In this document: positions 36,733 to 45,252 of the stretch, in pieces
Numbering within the stretch: position 1 is the stretch's first letter
How the letters are laid out: every line of letters begins with the position of its first letter
NCBI GenBank assembly: GCA_007128175.1
Contig: SKXY01000112.1
Location: 1-45,948 of the forward strand
Direction of reading: 5' to 3'
From: Wenzhouxiangella sp.
GTDB taxonomy: Bacteria > Pseudomonadota > Gammaproteobacteria > Xanthomonadales > Wenzhouxiangellaceae
DNA length: 45,948 nt
Notes under the pieces: model-generated
The model's input: the letters and a program-made list of their open reading frames with translations, nothing else
What the model was told of the DNA's origin: nothing
Database searches by the model: none
Translations under genes and position numbers: made by a program

Positions 36733-37282
36733 ACAGGCCGGCCGGCAACCGCTCGCCAATGCGATCTGCAAGGCGCTGCAAGGCCAGTTGCATCCGTTCC
36801 GAAACGACCAGCCTGTTGGGATAGATCAATCGGTGGATTTCCGAAACCGGCATCTCGAAACGTTCCCCTTCGGCACACACCAGAACGAGCATGTCGTAAT
36901 CGAACTCACGAAGTTCGACCACAGTCTCGAGAAGTTCATCGGGAATATCCTCGCGCAAGGAGTGATCATCGGCCGCACTCACGCCCAACAGGTATCCGTG
37001 ACGCCAACCGCCATCCATCGACTCGACTCTCACAAGGCTGAGCGGCCGGCTACTTGCCAGCACGGGTTCACCACTAGTTGGGACGGATGCACGACGTACG
37101 GGCTCGAGAACCCGTTCGGTCTCGCTCCCGGGCGCCATGTATATCAACTCCTCAACCGGGCCAGGCCAGAGCGGCTCCAGCACATGACGTGCTGGCCAGG
37201 CGATCAGAACGGCGATCAGGGCAAGAAGTGCAAGGCCAGCGGTGAAGCTGCGCAGCACGGCCTTAACAAAAGCTGGCATCAT
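36692..37282 (-). CDS. membrane-anchored protein resembling the soluble part of PstA
   Basis: A 196-residue protein with one N-terminal transmembrane helix (about 10-32, SFTAGLALLALIAVLIAWPA) and a soluble remainder. The opening HVLEPLWPGP and the later VLVCAEGERFEMPVSEIHRLIYPNRL, followed by a helix ending LADRIGERL, recall the region of long PstA phosphate permeases before the transport domain (plan: ...VPL-EIVRA--PN-M...). The permease domain itself is absent and the protein ends soon after. It could be a remnant of pstA or an independent protein. The similarity is weak. No good ribosome-binding site is seen. Confidence 0.5.
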   Translation of the reverse strand: MMPAFVKAVLRSFTAGLALLALIAVLIAWPARHVLEPLWPGPVEELIYMAPGSETERVLEPVRRASVPTSGEPVLASSRPLSLVRVESMDGGWRHGYLLGVSAADDHSLREDIPDELLETVVELREFDYDMLVLVCAEGERFEMPVSEIHRLIYPNRLVVSERMQLALQRLADRIGERLPAGLSIVDIRAETAASR

Positions 37283-37393
37283 AGGAGAAAATATAGCACG
37301 ATAAAAACGGGATCCTTATCGTCCGGCTCCGGCAGGGGGCACGTCAGGGAGCGGCAAGGACGATGGTCACAGGAACAGACTGCCGGAGCGATC

Positions 37394-38362
37394 ATGCAAG
37401 ACGCGATCAAGGTGCGGCCCGCCCGCACCACCGAAATTGCGACATTGGCCAAACTGGTCGAGACACGCCTGCCCGACATGATGTCGGGTAACAATTGGGC
37501 CGACAACATCGAAGCTCGCCTGGCCAGCCTTGTTCCCGACCAGGCCTTGCTGGTTGCCACGCGTGGTTCACGATTGGCCGGCATGATCGCTCTGGACATC
37601 GACCATCACCGAATAGTCGCCTGCTACCTGGACCCCGAGAACGCCTCACCGACCACACCCAAGGAATTATTCCGGAACGTCGAGAAAGTGGCCCTGATTT
37701 TCGGCATCCGCACACTGTTCGGAGTTGCCCGTCGTCGCGTTTCGGGTTTCATGAAATCGCTGGGCTACGAAATCACCCCCGGCACCAGCCCCGAAGCGGA
37801 CACCGTCGAGATCAGCAAGAATCTGCTGGCCGAGGCCGATGAAGAGCTGATCAGGATCATCGAGCACTGCGATCGCCTCGGAATCCCGGAGAACTACGGT
37901 GCCGTTCATCGCATGCCCCTGGTCCGGGACGCCACCGAGCTGGTCGAGGCCGGCCGTGACATCTTCAACCGGGAACAGCGCCTGATGCCGCCGGCGGCCG
38001 ACGCATGGGCAAGAATGAAGGTGGCAGCCGCCAATGCCGGCATCGATCTGCAACTGGTATCCGCCTACCGCAGCATCGGCTACCAGACCAACATCCTCAA
38101 GAAGAAGCTCGGCGAAGGCCAGTCACTCAAGCGCATCCTTCGGGTTTCGGCCCCACCGGGATACAGCGAGCACCACAGTGGTCGTGCCATCGACCTGACC
38201 ACGCATGGCTGCAAGCCGCTGGAAGAGGACTTCGCCAAGACCAGGGCCTACGACTGGCTGCGAGCCAACGCTCGCTTTTTCGGCTTCCGTGAGTCGTACC
38301 CCAAGAACAACCGTCATCAGCTGGCCTGGGAGCCGTGGCACTGGTACTACTTCAAGACCTGA
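37394..38362 (+). CDS. GNAT-like domain fused to VanY-type carboxypeptidase (peptidase M15)
   Basis: A 322-residue two-domain protein. The C-terminal domain (about 165-322) is a VanY/LdcB zinc carboxypeptidase: SAYRS (223-227), the metal motif SEHHSGRAID with His260 and Asp267, and WEPWHWYY with Glu313 and His316. It would trim D-Ala or similar residues from peptidoglycan peptides. The N-terminal 140 residues read like a GNAT fold (IKVRPARTTEIATLAKLVE, SRLAGMIALDID, SGFMKSLGYEITPG) but lack the acetyl-CoA R-x-x-G-x-G loop. No signal peptide is seen. GGAG lies five bases before the ATG. The last 11 bases overlap phrB. Confidence 0.82.
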   Translation: MQDAIKVRPARTTEIATLAKLVETRLPDMMSGNNWADNIEARLASLVPDQALLVATRGSRLAGMIALDIDHHRIVACYLDPENASPTTPKELFRNVEKVALIFGIRTLFGVARRRVSGFMKSLGYEITPGTSPEADTVEISKNLLAEADEELIRIIEHCDRLGIPENYGAVHRMPLVRDATELVEAGRDIFNREQRLMPPAADAWARMKVAAANAGIDLQLVSAYRSIGYQTNILKKKLGEGQSLKRILRVSAPPGYSEHHSGRAIDLTTHGCKPLEEDFAKTRAYDWLRANARFFGFRESYPKNNRHQLAWEPWHWYYFKT

Positions 38363-39767
38363 TGCCCTGCCAGGCCTCCAGCGCCCGTTGCCGCGACCTC
38401 TTCAGATCGACGCAGGGCAGCGGATAGCCGAAGTGGTTCGACTCGCGCGGATTCAGCGGCTGATGGATCTGCTTGCCTTTTCGATCCGCCAACTCCGGAC
38501 ACCAGCGCCGCACGTAGCGTCCGTCCGGATCGAATTTCTCCCCCTGCAGTAGCGGATTGAACACCCGAAAGTACGGCGCCGCATCGGCACCGCAGCCGGC
38601 CGTCCATTGCCATCCCTGCGTATTGTTGGCCAGGTCGGCATCGACCAGCGTATCCCAGAACCAGCGCGCGCCCTCCTGCCAGGGAACCAGCAGGTTCTTG
38701 GTCAGAAACGAAGCGACGACCATGCGAACCCGGTTATGCATCCAGCCGGTGGCCCAGAGTTCGCGCATGCCGGCATCAACCAATGGGATGCCGGTGGAGC
38801 CGCGCTGCCAGGCTTCAAGATCGACACGGTAATCGGCACGCCGGCGCCACGGGAATGACTCGAAGGCCGGATTGAGCGGCTTGTCGGCAAGCTGCGGGTA
38901 GTGGAACAGCAAATGCGTGGAAAATTCCCGCCAAGCGATTTCGCGAAGATAGGACCAGCGCCCCTTGCCGGTCGGCAGTTCCCCGGACTCCTCCAGCGCT
39001 CGTGCGATCTGTGCCGGAGAGAGTTCGCCGAAATGCAGGTGAGGAGACAGTCGGGAAGTGCCCTCGATGTCGGGCCGATCGCGGCGACTGTCATAGTCAC
39101 CTACCGCCTCCTGGGTGAAATACTGAAGTCGACGCCTTCCACCCAGCTCGCCGGGCGACCAGTGGTTCTTGAACCCATCGGCCCAGCCCAGGCTCGGCAG
39201 CAGTTCAAGCTCTTCGAGCTCAAGGCTGGCCGGCCAGCGCTTCGGTGCAGCGAGCTGACGCGGCTCCGGGCACGCCGCAGACGCCGTCCACCGCTTCTGC
39301 ATCTGTTTCCAGAACGGCGTGAAAACCCGGTACGGAGTACCGTCCTCCTTGCACAGCTGCCACGGCTCGAACAGCAGGCTGCCGTTGCAGCTCTCGACTG
39401 TCAGCCCATCTGCACGCAGCGCCCGCTTGATGGCACGATCGCGCTCGACCAGCGCAGGCTCGTAGACCCGATTCCAGTAGACTGCCTCGGCACCGCTGGC
39501 ATTGCGGATGCGCCGCAGCACTTCGAGGGAGTCACCACGCACAATCACCAGCGCACTGCCACGCTCACGCAGTCTCTGACTGAGCTCGGCCAGTGAATGA
39601 TGCAACCACCAACGACTGGCGGCACCGCGGGCCCAGTCTCCCTCGGCGGCCGCATCGTCGATGAAAACCGGGACGATGCACTCGTGGTCGCGACGCGCCC
39701 GATCCAAAGCGGGATGGTCGGACAGGCGCAGGTCGCGCCGGAACCAGACGATGGCGGTAGAGGACAT
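38352..39767 (-). CDS. phrB: deoxyribodipyrimidine photolyase
   Basis: A 471-residue class I CPD photolyase, which repairs pyrimidine dimers with light using FADH and an antenna cofactor. IVWFRRDLRLSDHPAL opens the antenna domain. The FAD domain shows SRLSPHLHFGELSP, WREFSTHLLFHYP, GIPLVDAGMRELWATGWMHNRVRMVVASFL and WQWTAGCGADAAPYFRVFNP. The length and motifs are complete. Its 3' end overlaps the convergent carboxypeptidase gene by 11 bases. Confidence 0.95.
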   Translation of the reverse strand: MSSTAIVWFRRDLRLSDHPALDRARRDHECIVPVFIDDAAAEGDWARGAASRWWLHHSLAELSQRLRERGSALVIVRGDSLEVLRRIRNASGAEAVYWNRVYEPALVERDRAIKRALRADGLTVESCNGSLLFEPWQLCKEDGTPYRVFTPFWKQMQKRWTASAACPEPRQLAAPKRWPASLELEELELLPSLGWADGFKNHWSPGELGGRRRLQYFTQEAVGDYDSRRDRPDIEGTSRLSPHLHFGELSPAQIARALEESGELPTGKGRWSYLREIAWREFSTHLLFHYPQLADKPLNPAFESFPWRRRADYRVDLEAWQRGSTGIPLVDAGMRELWATGWMHNRVRMVVASFLTKNLLVPWQEGARWFWDTLVDADLANNTQGWQWTAGCGADAAPYFRVFNPLLQGEKFDPDGRYVRRWCPELADRKGKQIHQPLNPRESNHFGYPLPCVDLKRSRQRALEAWQGIRS

Positions 39768-39838
39768 GACTCGATGATGGCAGGGAGCGCGTCAAAACGC
39801 CATCAAAGCGCCGGCCTCCACCCCGGGTTGCTCAAGGC

Positions 39839-41320
39839 TTAACGGGAACTTCCACGCCGCTGCTGGCGCATGGCGTCGGAACGCCTGGCCTCCAGCGCCT
39901 CGAGATAGCCGTCCTCCAGCCCGGTGACGTACTCACCGCTGAAACAGGAACTGTCGAAGCCGGTCAGCTTGTCGTTCTTGCCGCGCACCGCCCGCTCCAG
40001 GTCGGCAAGGTCCTGGTAAATCAGCCGATCGGCACCGATCCGCTGGCAGATTTCTTCCTCGCTGCGGCCCGACGCAATGAGCTCGCTGGCCGCCGGCATG
40101 TCGATCCCGTAGACGTTGGGATAGCGCACCGGCGGCGAGGCCGAAGCCAGGTAGACCTTTTTTGCACCGGCCTCGCGCGCCATCTGGATGATCTGCTTGG
40201 AGGTCGTGCCGCGCACGATGGAGTCATCAACCAGCAACACGTTCTTGTTGCGAAACTCCAGCGAAATCGTATTGAGCTTGCGTCGCACCGACCGTGCGCG
40301 TTCTTCCTGCCCCGGCATGATGAAAGTCCGACCGATGTAGCGGTTCTTCATCAGGCCCTCCCGGTACTTGACCTCCAGCATGTGCGCCAGCGGCAGACAG
40401 GCCGTGCGGGAGGTATCGGGCACGGGAATGACCACGTCGATATCGTGGTCGGGCCATTCTTTCAGGATTCGCGCGGCCAGCGCCTCACCCATGCGCAGGC
40501 GCGCCTTGTAGACCGACAGGTCGTCGATCATGGAATCGGGCCGGGCGAAGTAGACGAATTCGAACATACAGGGGCTGTAGGCCTCGGCATGTTCGCTGAC
40601 ATGCCGATGAACTTCCCCGTCGAGCGTGATCAACACGCTTTCTCCCGGTGCCAGGTCACCGACCAGCTCGAAGTCAAGGATATCGAGCACCACCGACTCC
40701 GAAGCCATGATGTACTCCGGCCCCTCCGGTGATTCACGACGCCCAAGCACGATGGGCCGGATGCCGTGCGGATCACGAAAGCCGAGCAGCCCGACACCGG
40801 CGATCACCGCTACCGTGGCGTAACCGCCCCGGCAACGACGATAGACACCGTCGACGGCGGCAAATACGTCGCGGGGGTAGATCCCGTTGTGGGTGTGCTG
40901 ATCAAGCTCATGGGCGAGGCAATTGAGCAATACCTCGGAATCCGACTCGGTGTTGATGTGACGGCGATCTTCCTCGAACAGCTCACGGCTGAGCTTATCG
41001 CTGTTGATGAGGTTGCCGTTGTGACCCAGTGCGATGCCGCACGGCGAGTTCACGTACATCGGCTGAGCCTCGTCCGGTCGGTCCAGCCCGGCCGTCGGAT
41101 AGCGCACGTGACCGATTCCGAAATCGCCGGTCAGCCCGACGACCGATTCCTCCGAAAAGACATCGCGCACCAGACCGATACCGCGCGCCGAGCGCATCCG
41201 GCCATCGTCCAGCGTCGTCATTCCCGCGGCGTCCTGACCACGGTGCTGAAGAATGGTCATCGCATCATACAGGCGGGCAGCGACCGGCGATCGACCCGCG
41301 ATTCCAACTATTCCACACAT
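39839..41320 (-). CDS. purF: amidophosphoribosyltransferase
   Basis: PurF, 493 residues, catalyses the first step of purine synthesis, PRPP plus glutamine to phosphoribosylamine. It starts MCGIVGIAG, so Cys becomes the N-terminal nucleophile after Met removal; HRGQDAAGM follows. The PRPP loop VLLVDDSIVRGTTSKQI lies near residue 365. It starts two bases after the cvpA stop and is the last gene of the operon, as in many gammaproteobacteria. Confidence 0.96.
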   Translation of the reverse strand: MCGIVGIAGRSPVAARLYDAMTILQHRGQDAAGMTTLDDGRMRSARGIGLVRDVFSEESVVGLTGDFGIGHVRYPTAGLDRPDEAQPMYVNSPCGIALGHNGNLINSDKLSRELFEEDRRHINTESDSEVLLNCLAHELDQHTHNGIYPRDVFAAVDGVYRRCRGGYATVAVIAGVGLLGFRDPHGIRPIVLGRRESPEGPEYIMASESVVLDILDFELVGDLAPGESVLITLDGEVHRHVSEHAEAYSPCMFEFVYFARPDSMIDDLSVYKARLRMGEALAARILKEWPDHDIDVVIPVPDTSRTACLPLAHMLEVKYREGLMKNRYIGRTFIMPGQEERARSVRRKLNTISLEFRNKNVLLVDDSIVRGTTSKQIIQMAREAGAKKVYLASASPPVRYPNVYGIDMPAASELIASGRSEEEICQRIGADRLIYQDLADLERAVRGKNDKLTGFDSSCFSGEYVTGLEDGYLEALEARRSDAMRQQRRGSSR

Positions 41321-41322
41321 TT

Positions 41323-41835
41323 TTAGGTTTCGGTCTCCGTTGCGGACTCAACCGGCAGGTAGGCCTGTATGGATTCGGGAAAAAACCCGACCAGCCAGGT
41401 GCCCAGCCGTTCAAACTCGGGCAGCAGGGTCGACTCCTGCCACCAGGGATCTTCAACAAATGGCGTGAACGTTGCCACGATCACGCCGACGGTCACGATG
41501 GCGACCCCCCTGAGGGCGCCGAACAGTCCACCAAGCAGTCGATCCGTGCCGGTCAGTCCGGTGCCCGCCACCAGCTTGCCGAGCAGATAATTGACCAGCC
41601 CACCGACCACCAGCACCAGCACGAACACGCCAACAAACGCCACGATCACCCGCACCGAAGGCACTTCGATCAGGTCATCGAGCCGCATCGAAAGCGGTCC
41701 GGCAGCCTGCAAGGCCGCGTAGGCGGCGGCGACCCACACCAGCAAGGAAAATGCCTCGCGGATGAAGCCCCGGAACAGGCTGACCAGCATCGATACCAGG
41801 CAAATGCCCAGGATCGCGTAATCGGCCACACTCAT
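41323..41835 (-). CDS. cvpA: colicin V production protein family membrane protein
   Basis: CvpA, 170 residues, is an inner-membrane protein with four predicted helices between residues 4 and 125. It shows the family signature [19 protein letters not shown] and [18 protein letters not shown]. In E. coli it is needed for colicin V export and for envelope homeostasis; the exact function is unknown. The ATG overlaps the dedD stop by four bases, and purF follows closely. Confidence 0.9.
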   Translation of the reverse strand: MSVADYAILGICLVSMLVSLFRGFIREAFSLLVWVAAAYAALQAAGPLSMRLDDLIEVPSVRVIVAFVGVFVLVLVVGGLVNYLLGKLVAGTGLTGTDRLLGGLFGALRGVAIVTVGVIVATFTPFVEDPWWQESTLLPEFERLGTWLVGFFPESIQAYLPVESATETET

Positions 41836-42785
41836 GGATGACTGACCACGATCCCCTCGAGCCCTGCTTCGTCCCTCAGGCGCTCTTGCAGCGATTCGGC
41901 CTGCTCACGTTCACCGAAACTGCCGACACGCACCCTGTGGATGGTGCGCCCGCCGGATTCCTCGGAGTAGACGAAGGCATCGTGATCCAGCTCGGTCAAC
42001 TGGGCAACCAGCCGATCGGCGTTGTTGCGACTGGCGAATGAACCCACCTGAACGGCATATCCGGAGCGCTCGGTGACCGCGGCCGCCGGAACATCGACCG
42101 AGCGAACCACCGGCTCCACACCGGCAACGGTCGTGGCAATCTGACCACGTGCTGTATCCGCATCGGAACGGCTGCCATACGGGCCGGTGCGCAAACGCCA
42201 GAGTTCACTCTGATCGCGCGTCATCGCTTCCAGGGCGACGACGTGACCAAGCTCCTCGAGCTGCGCACCGATACGCTCTGCCGTTTGCCGGTTACTGAAC
42301 ACGGCCACCTGGACCATCCAGTCTCCCTCGGCATCCGCCTCGGCAACCGCGGGCTCGGGGTCGGATTCAAGCTCGGGTTCCGGTTCAGGCTCCAGTTCAG
42401 GTTCAGGTTCCGGCTCAGCGATGGGCTCAAGCTCGGGCTCGGGGATCACCTCAGGCTCGGGTTCTCGCTCGACCTCCGGTTCAGCTTCAGGTTCAGGCTC
42501 CGGCACCACAACTGGTTCCGAAGCGGGTTGCGTCAGTTCCGGTTCGGGCTCCACCTGCTCTGGCGGCTCGGCCTCAGTGTCTCGCGGCGGCCTGCGTGCC
42601 TGATCCGGATCCAGCGGCAACCGCCGCACCTCCCGCTGACCATTCGGGCGTTCCGGCAGATCCAGAGCCAATTGACGTGGAGCACGCTCATCCTCGCCGC
42701 CATCGAACAGCATCGGCAGGAAAATCACGGCCAGGGCGATCAGGATGGAGGCGCCGATCAGGCGCTGCTTGAGAACCTTGTCCAT
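41832..42785 (-). CDS. dedD: SPOR-domain cell-division protein, DedD-like
   Basis: A 317-residue bitopic inner-membrane protein. One transmembrane helix (about 9-27, [19 protein letters not shown]) is followed by a long Pro/Glu-rich linker (about 65-150, built of PEPE and EPEL units). Two SPOR domains follow, [19 protein letters not shown] onward (about 155-230) and [19 protein letters not shown] onward (about 243-316). SPOR domains bind septal glycan strands stripped of stem peptides. E. coli DedD has one SPOR domain, so the duplication is a difference. The ATG lies six bases from the inverted-repeat element. Confidence 0.9.
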   Translation of the reverse strand: MDKVLKQRLIGASILIALAVIFLPMLFDGGEDERAPRQLALDLPERPNGQREVRRLPLDPDQARRPPRDTEAEPPEQVEPEPELTQPASEPVVVPEPEPEAEPEVEREPEPEVIPEPELEPIAEPEPEPELEPEPEPELESDPEPAVAEADAEGDWMVQVAVFSNRQTAERIGAQLEELGHVVALEAMTRDQSELWRLRTGPYGSRSDADTARGQIATTVAGVEPVVRSVDVPAAAVTERSGYAVQVGSFASRNNADRLVAQLTELDHDAFVYSEESGGRTIHRVRVGSFGEREQAESLQERLRDEAGLEGIVVSHP

Positions 42786-42790
42786 AAGCT

Positions 42791-43059
42791 AGTGTACCCC
42801 GCCACTCGTTCTGTAACTTTCAGCGAGTCGGAAAGCGCTTAGCTGCAAGGCATGTCTCGCAGGGAATGGCCGTAGCCCTTTCCAAGAGAAACAACTCCGC
42901 AGATGAGCGCTTTCCGGCTCGCCCTTCGGGAGCGCGCCTGAGCCGACATTGCGGCGTTGCGCCCCTTGCAAAGGGCTACGGCCATTCACTGCGGGACGCG
43001 CCTTGCACTGTCGGCTCAGGCGCGCTCTGAATGTTACACAATGAGTGGCGGGGTACACT
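42791..43059. repeat. composite inverted-repeat element (MITE-like) between folC and dedD
   Basis: This 269-bp element has terminal inverted repeats at 42791-42817 and 43033-43059 (27 bases, two mismatches, starting agtgtaccccgccactc). Inside are three more inverted pairs: 42824-42839 with 42906-42921 (one mismatch in 16), 42844-42886 with 42965-43007 (43 bases, a few mismatches), and 42930-42948 with 43009-43027 (19 bases, perfect). The pairs interlock rather than nest. There is no coding frame. It fills the whole folC-dedD gap, touching the folC stop. I find no clear target duplication. Confidence 0.82.
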
Positions 43060-43060
43060 A

Positions 43061-44326
43061 CTAGCCTTGATGCATCAGGGTGGGCCAAGCCTCGGCCACG
43101 GTTCGAAACGAGCCGAATACGACAATCCGGTCGTTCCGGCCCGCCCGCTCAAGGGCAAGCTCGACTGCCCGGGGTACGGATTCTACCGTCTCCCGCCGTC
43201 CGGAAACAGGAATTTGCGCAAGTTCTGCATCGATGGCGGCTGCCGACAAGCCACGGTCATCGTCGATCCCGGCCACCAGCCAGTCGCTGAAGCAGCCATC
43301 CAGGGCACGGCCGATAGCCCGGATATTCTTTCCGGCCAGCGCGCTGAAAACGGCGTAACTGCGTCCCGGGAACTCGCCCAACGCCCTTGCCAGTTCCCGC
43401 GCGGCCGCCCCGTTATGTGCCACGTCAACATAGACAGCCGGCTCCTCGGACAGGCGCTGGAAGCGCCCGGGGAGGCGCGCGCTGGTCAAGCCGCGACCCA
43501 TCGCCGCTTCACTCAGCCCGAGGCGCTCACCAAGCGCCGACAGTGCCGTCACCGCGCAGGCTGCATTTGCCGCCTGCCACTGCCCGGACATGAGCGGATG
43601 CGGCAAACTGAAAAGACGCTTGTCGACCCGGACATGCAAGCGCTCTCCGGCGCGTCGCCAGGTGAAGTCTCGCCCGGCCATGATCGATTTAGCGCCGATA
43701 CGCTGCAAGGCCTCTTCCAGGGCCGGCGGTCGACGCTTTTCCCCCACGATCACCGGCCGACCCGCACGAGCCACACCGGCCTTCTCTCGCGCAATGTCGG
43801 CCCGAGTCGGGCCCAGCCAGTCGGTGTGATCGAGTGCGATGGAGGTGATCACGGCAACATCGGCGTCGATCACGTTGACCGCATCGAGACGACCGCCCAA
43901 ACCGACCTCCATCAGCATGACATCCGGGTCTGACTCCCGCGCCAGCACCAGGGCCGCCAGCGTGACATGCTCGAAATAGGTCAGCGCAATCTCGCCGCGC
44001 GCCCGCTCGACCGACTCCAGCGCCCCGACAATGTCGGCGGCCGGAGCCGGTTGACCGGCAACGCGCATGCGCTCGCCAAACTCAACGAGGTGAGGTGAAG
44101 AATAAGCGAAGGGTTTGAGCCCGGCAGCCAGGGCCATGGCCTCGAGCATGGCGACGACCGAACCCTTGCCGTTCGTCCCAGCCACGGTGATGACCGGGCA
44201 ATCGGGTCCATTGGGAGTCAGACGACGGTATACGGTACGAACCCGGTCCAGCCCAAGATCAATGCGCGATTCGGGGCTGCGACGATCCAGCCGTGCCAGC
44301 CAGTCGGCGAGTGCCTTATCGGTCAA
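43061..44326 (-). CDS. folC: folylpolyglutamate synthase / dihydrofolate synthase
   Basis: FolC, 421 residues, is a Mur-ligase-fold enzyme that adds glutamate to dihydropteroate and folates. IDLGLDRVRTVYRRL is near the start. The ATP loop VAGTNGKGSVVAMLEA, the motif YSSPHLVEFGERMRV and EVGLGGRLDAVNV follow, with ALDHTDWLG and KAGVAR later. No ATG fits the start. The TTG at 44326 (TTG ACC GAT AAG) gives the family N-terminus, 16 bases after the accD stop. The TAG stop lies two bases from the inverted-repeat element. Confidence 0.92.
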   Translation of the reverse strand: MTDKALADWLARLDRRSPESRIDLGLDRVRTVYRRLTPNGPDCPVITVAGTNGKGSVVAMLEAMALAAGLKPFAYSSPHLVEFGERMRVAGQPAPAADIVGALESVERARGEIALTYFEHVTLAALVLARESDPDVMLMEVGLGGRLDAVNVIDADVAVITSIALDHTDWLGPTRADIAREKAGVARAGRPVIVGEKRRPPALEEALQRIGAKSIMAGRDFTWRRAGERLHVRVDKRLFSLPHPLMSGQWQAANAACAVTALSALGERLGLSEAAMGRGLTSARLPGRFQRLSEEPAVYVDVAHNGAAARELARALGEFPGRSYAVFSALAGKNIRAIGRALDGCFSDWLVAGIDDDRGLSAAAIDAELAQIPVSGRRETVESVPRAVELALERAGRNDRIVVFGSFRTVAEAWPTLMHQG

Positions 44327-44342
44327 GGCTGGCGTCCCGGTG

Positions 44343-45251
44343 TCAGTCCTGCTGCTCGTCGGGAGAATCGACCAACTCGCCTTCCCGCACACTGTCACGT
44401 GAACTTCCGTGCAGCATCGACAGCAGACTATAGATCCGCTGGCGAAGTTCGCGCCGGTCGACGATCTGGTCAATGGCACCCTTTTCCAGCAGGAACTCCG
44501 AGCGCTGGAAGCCTTCAGGCAACTTTTCGCGAACGGTCTGTTCGATGACGCGTGGGCCGGCGAAACCGATCAGTGCATTGGGTTCAGCGATATTGACATC
44601 CCCCAGCATCCCGAGGCTGGCGGAAACCCCACCGGTCGTCGGATGGGTCAACACCGAGATATAGGGCAGACCAGCCTCAGCCATCCGCGCCAGCCCGGCG
44701 GAGGTCTTGGCCATCTGCATCAGCGAGAACAGGCCTTCCTGCATGCGTGCCCCGCCGGATGCACTGAAGCAGACCAGCGGCAAGCCGTGCTCGAGGCACT
44801 CGCGAGTGGCCAGGGCGAAGCGCTCACCGACGACCGAGCCCATCGAGCCGCCCATGAAGCGGAAATCGAAGGCACAGGCCACCAGTTCCATTTCCAGCAG
44901 TTGACCACGCAGTGCAATCAGGGCGTCGCGCTCACCGGTCGCCTTCTGGCTGGCATTGATGCGATCACGGTACTTCTTGGTGTCGCGAAACTTGAGCATA
45001 TCGACCGGAGACAGATCCGCGCCGAGTTCAACGTGGTTACCTTCATCGAGAAAGGCTTCCAGGCGCGCCCGCCCGGTCAGCGACATGTGGTGGTCGCACT
45101 TCGGGCAGACATGAAGATTTCGCTCCAGTTCGGGACGGTAGAGCACGGCATCGCAGGCCTTGCACTTGGTCCACAGGCCGTCGGGCACCTTGCGGGTCTT
45201 GCCGCCTTCGGTGCGAATGCGCGCGGGCATGAGTTTCTGAAACCAGCTCAT
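44343..45251 (-). CDS. accD: acetyl-CoA carboxylase carboxyltransferase subunit beta
   Basis: AccD, 302 residues, transfers carboxyl from biotin to acetyl-CoA with AccA in fatty-acid synthesis. The N-terminal zinc ribbon has Cys30, Cys33, Cys49 and Cys52 ([16 protein letters not shown]). The crotonase-like core has [36 protein letters not shown] and [15 protein letters not shown]. It starts one base after the trpA stop. Confidence 0.97.
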   Translation of the reverse strand: MSWFQKLMPARIRTEGGKTRKVPDGLWTKCKACDAVLYRPELERNLHVCPKCDHHMSLTGRARLEAFLDEGNHVELGADLSPVDMLKFRDTKKYRDRINASQKATGERDALIALRGQLLEMELVACAFDFRFMGGSMGSVVGERFALATRECLEHGLPLVCFSASGGARMQEGLFSLMQMAKTSAGLARMAEAGLPYISVLTHPTTGGVSASLGMLGDVNIAEPNALIGFAGPRVIEQTVREKLPEGFQRSEFLLEKGAIDQIVDRRELRQRIYSLLSMLHGSSRDSVREGELVDSPDEQQD

Positions 45252-45252
45252 T

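Noticed and set aside
36788-37393. N-terminal extension of the GNAT-VanY gene to 36788
   Set aside because: The extra 200 residues lie opposite the PstA-like gene and are not conserved-looking. The ATG at 37394 has a good ribosome-binding site and starts the domain.
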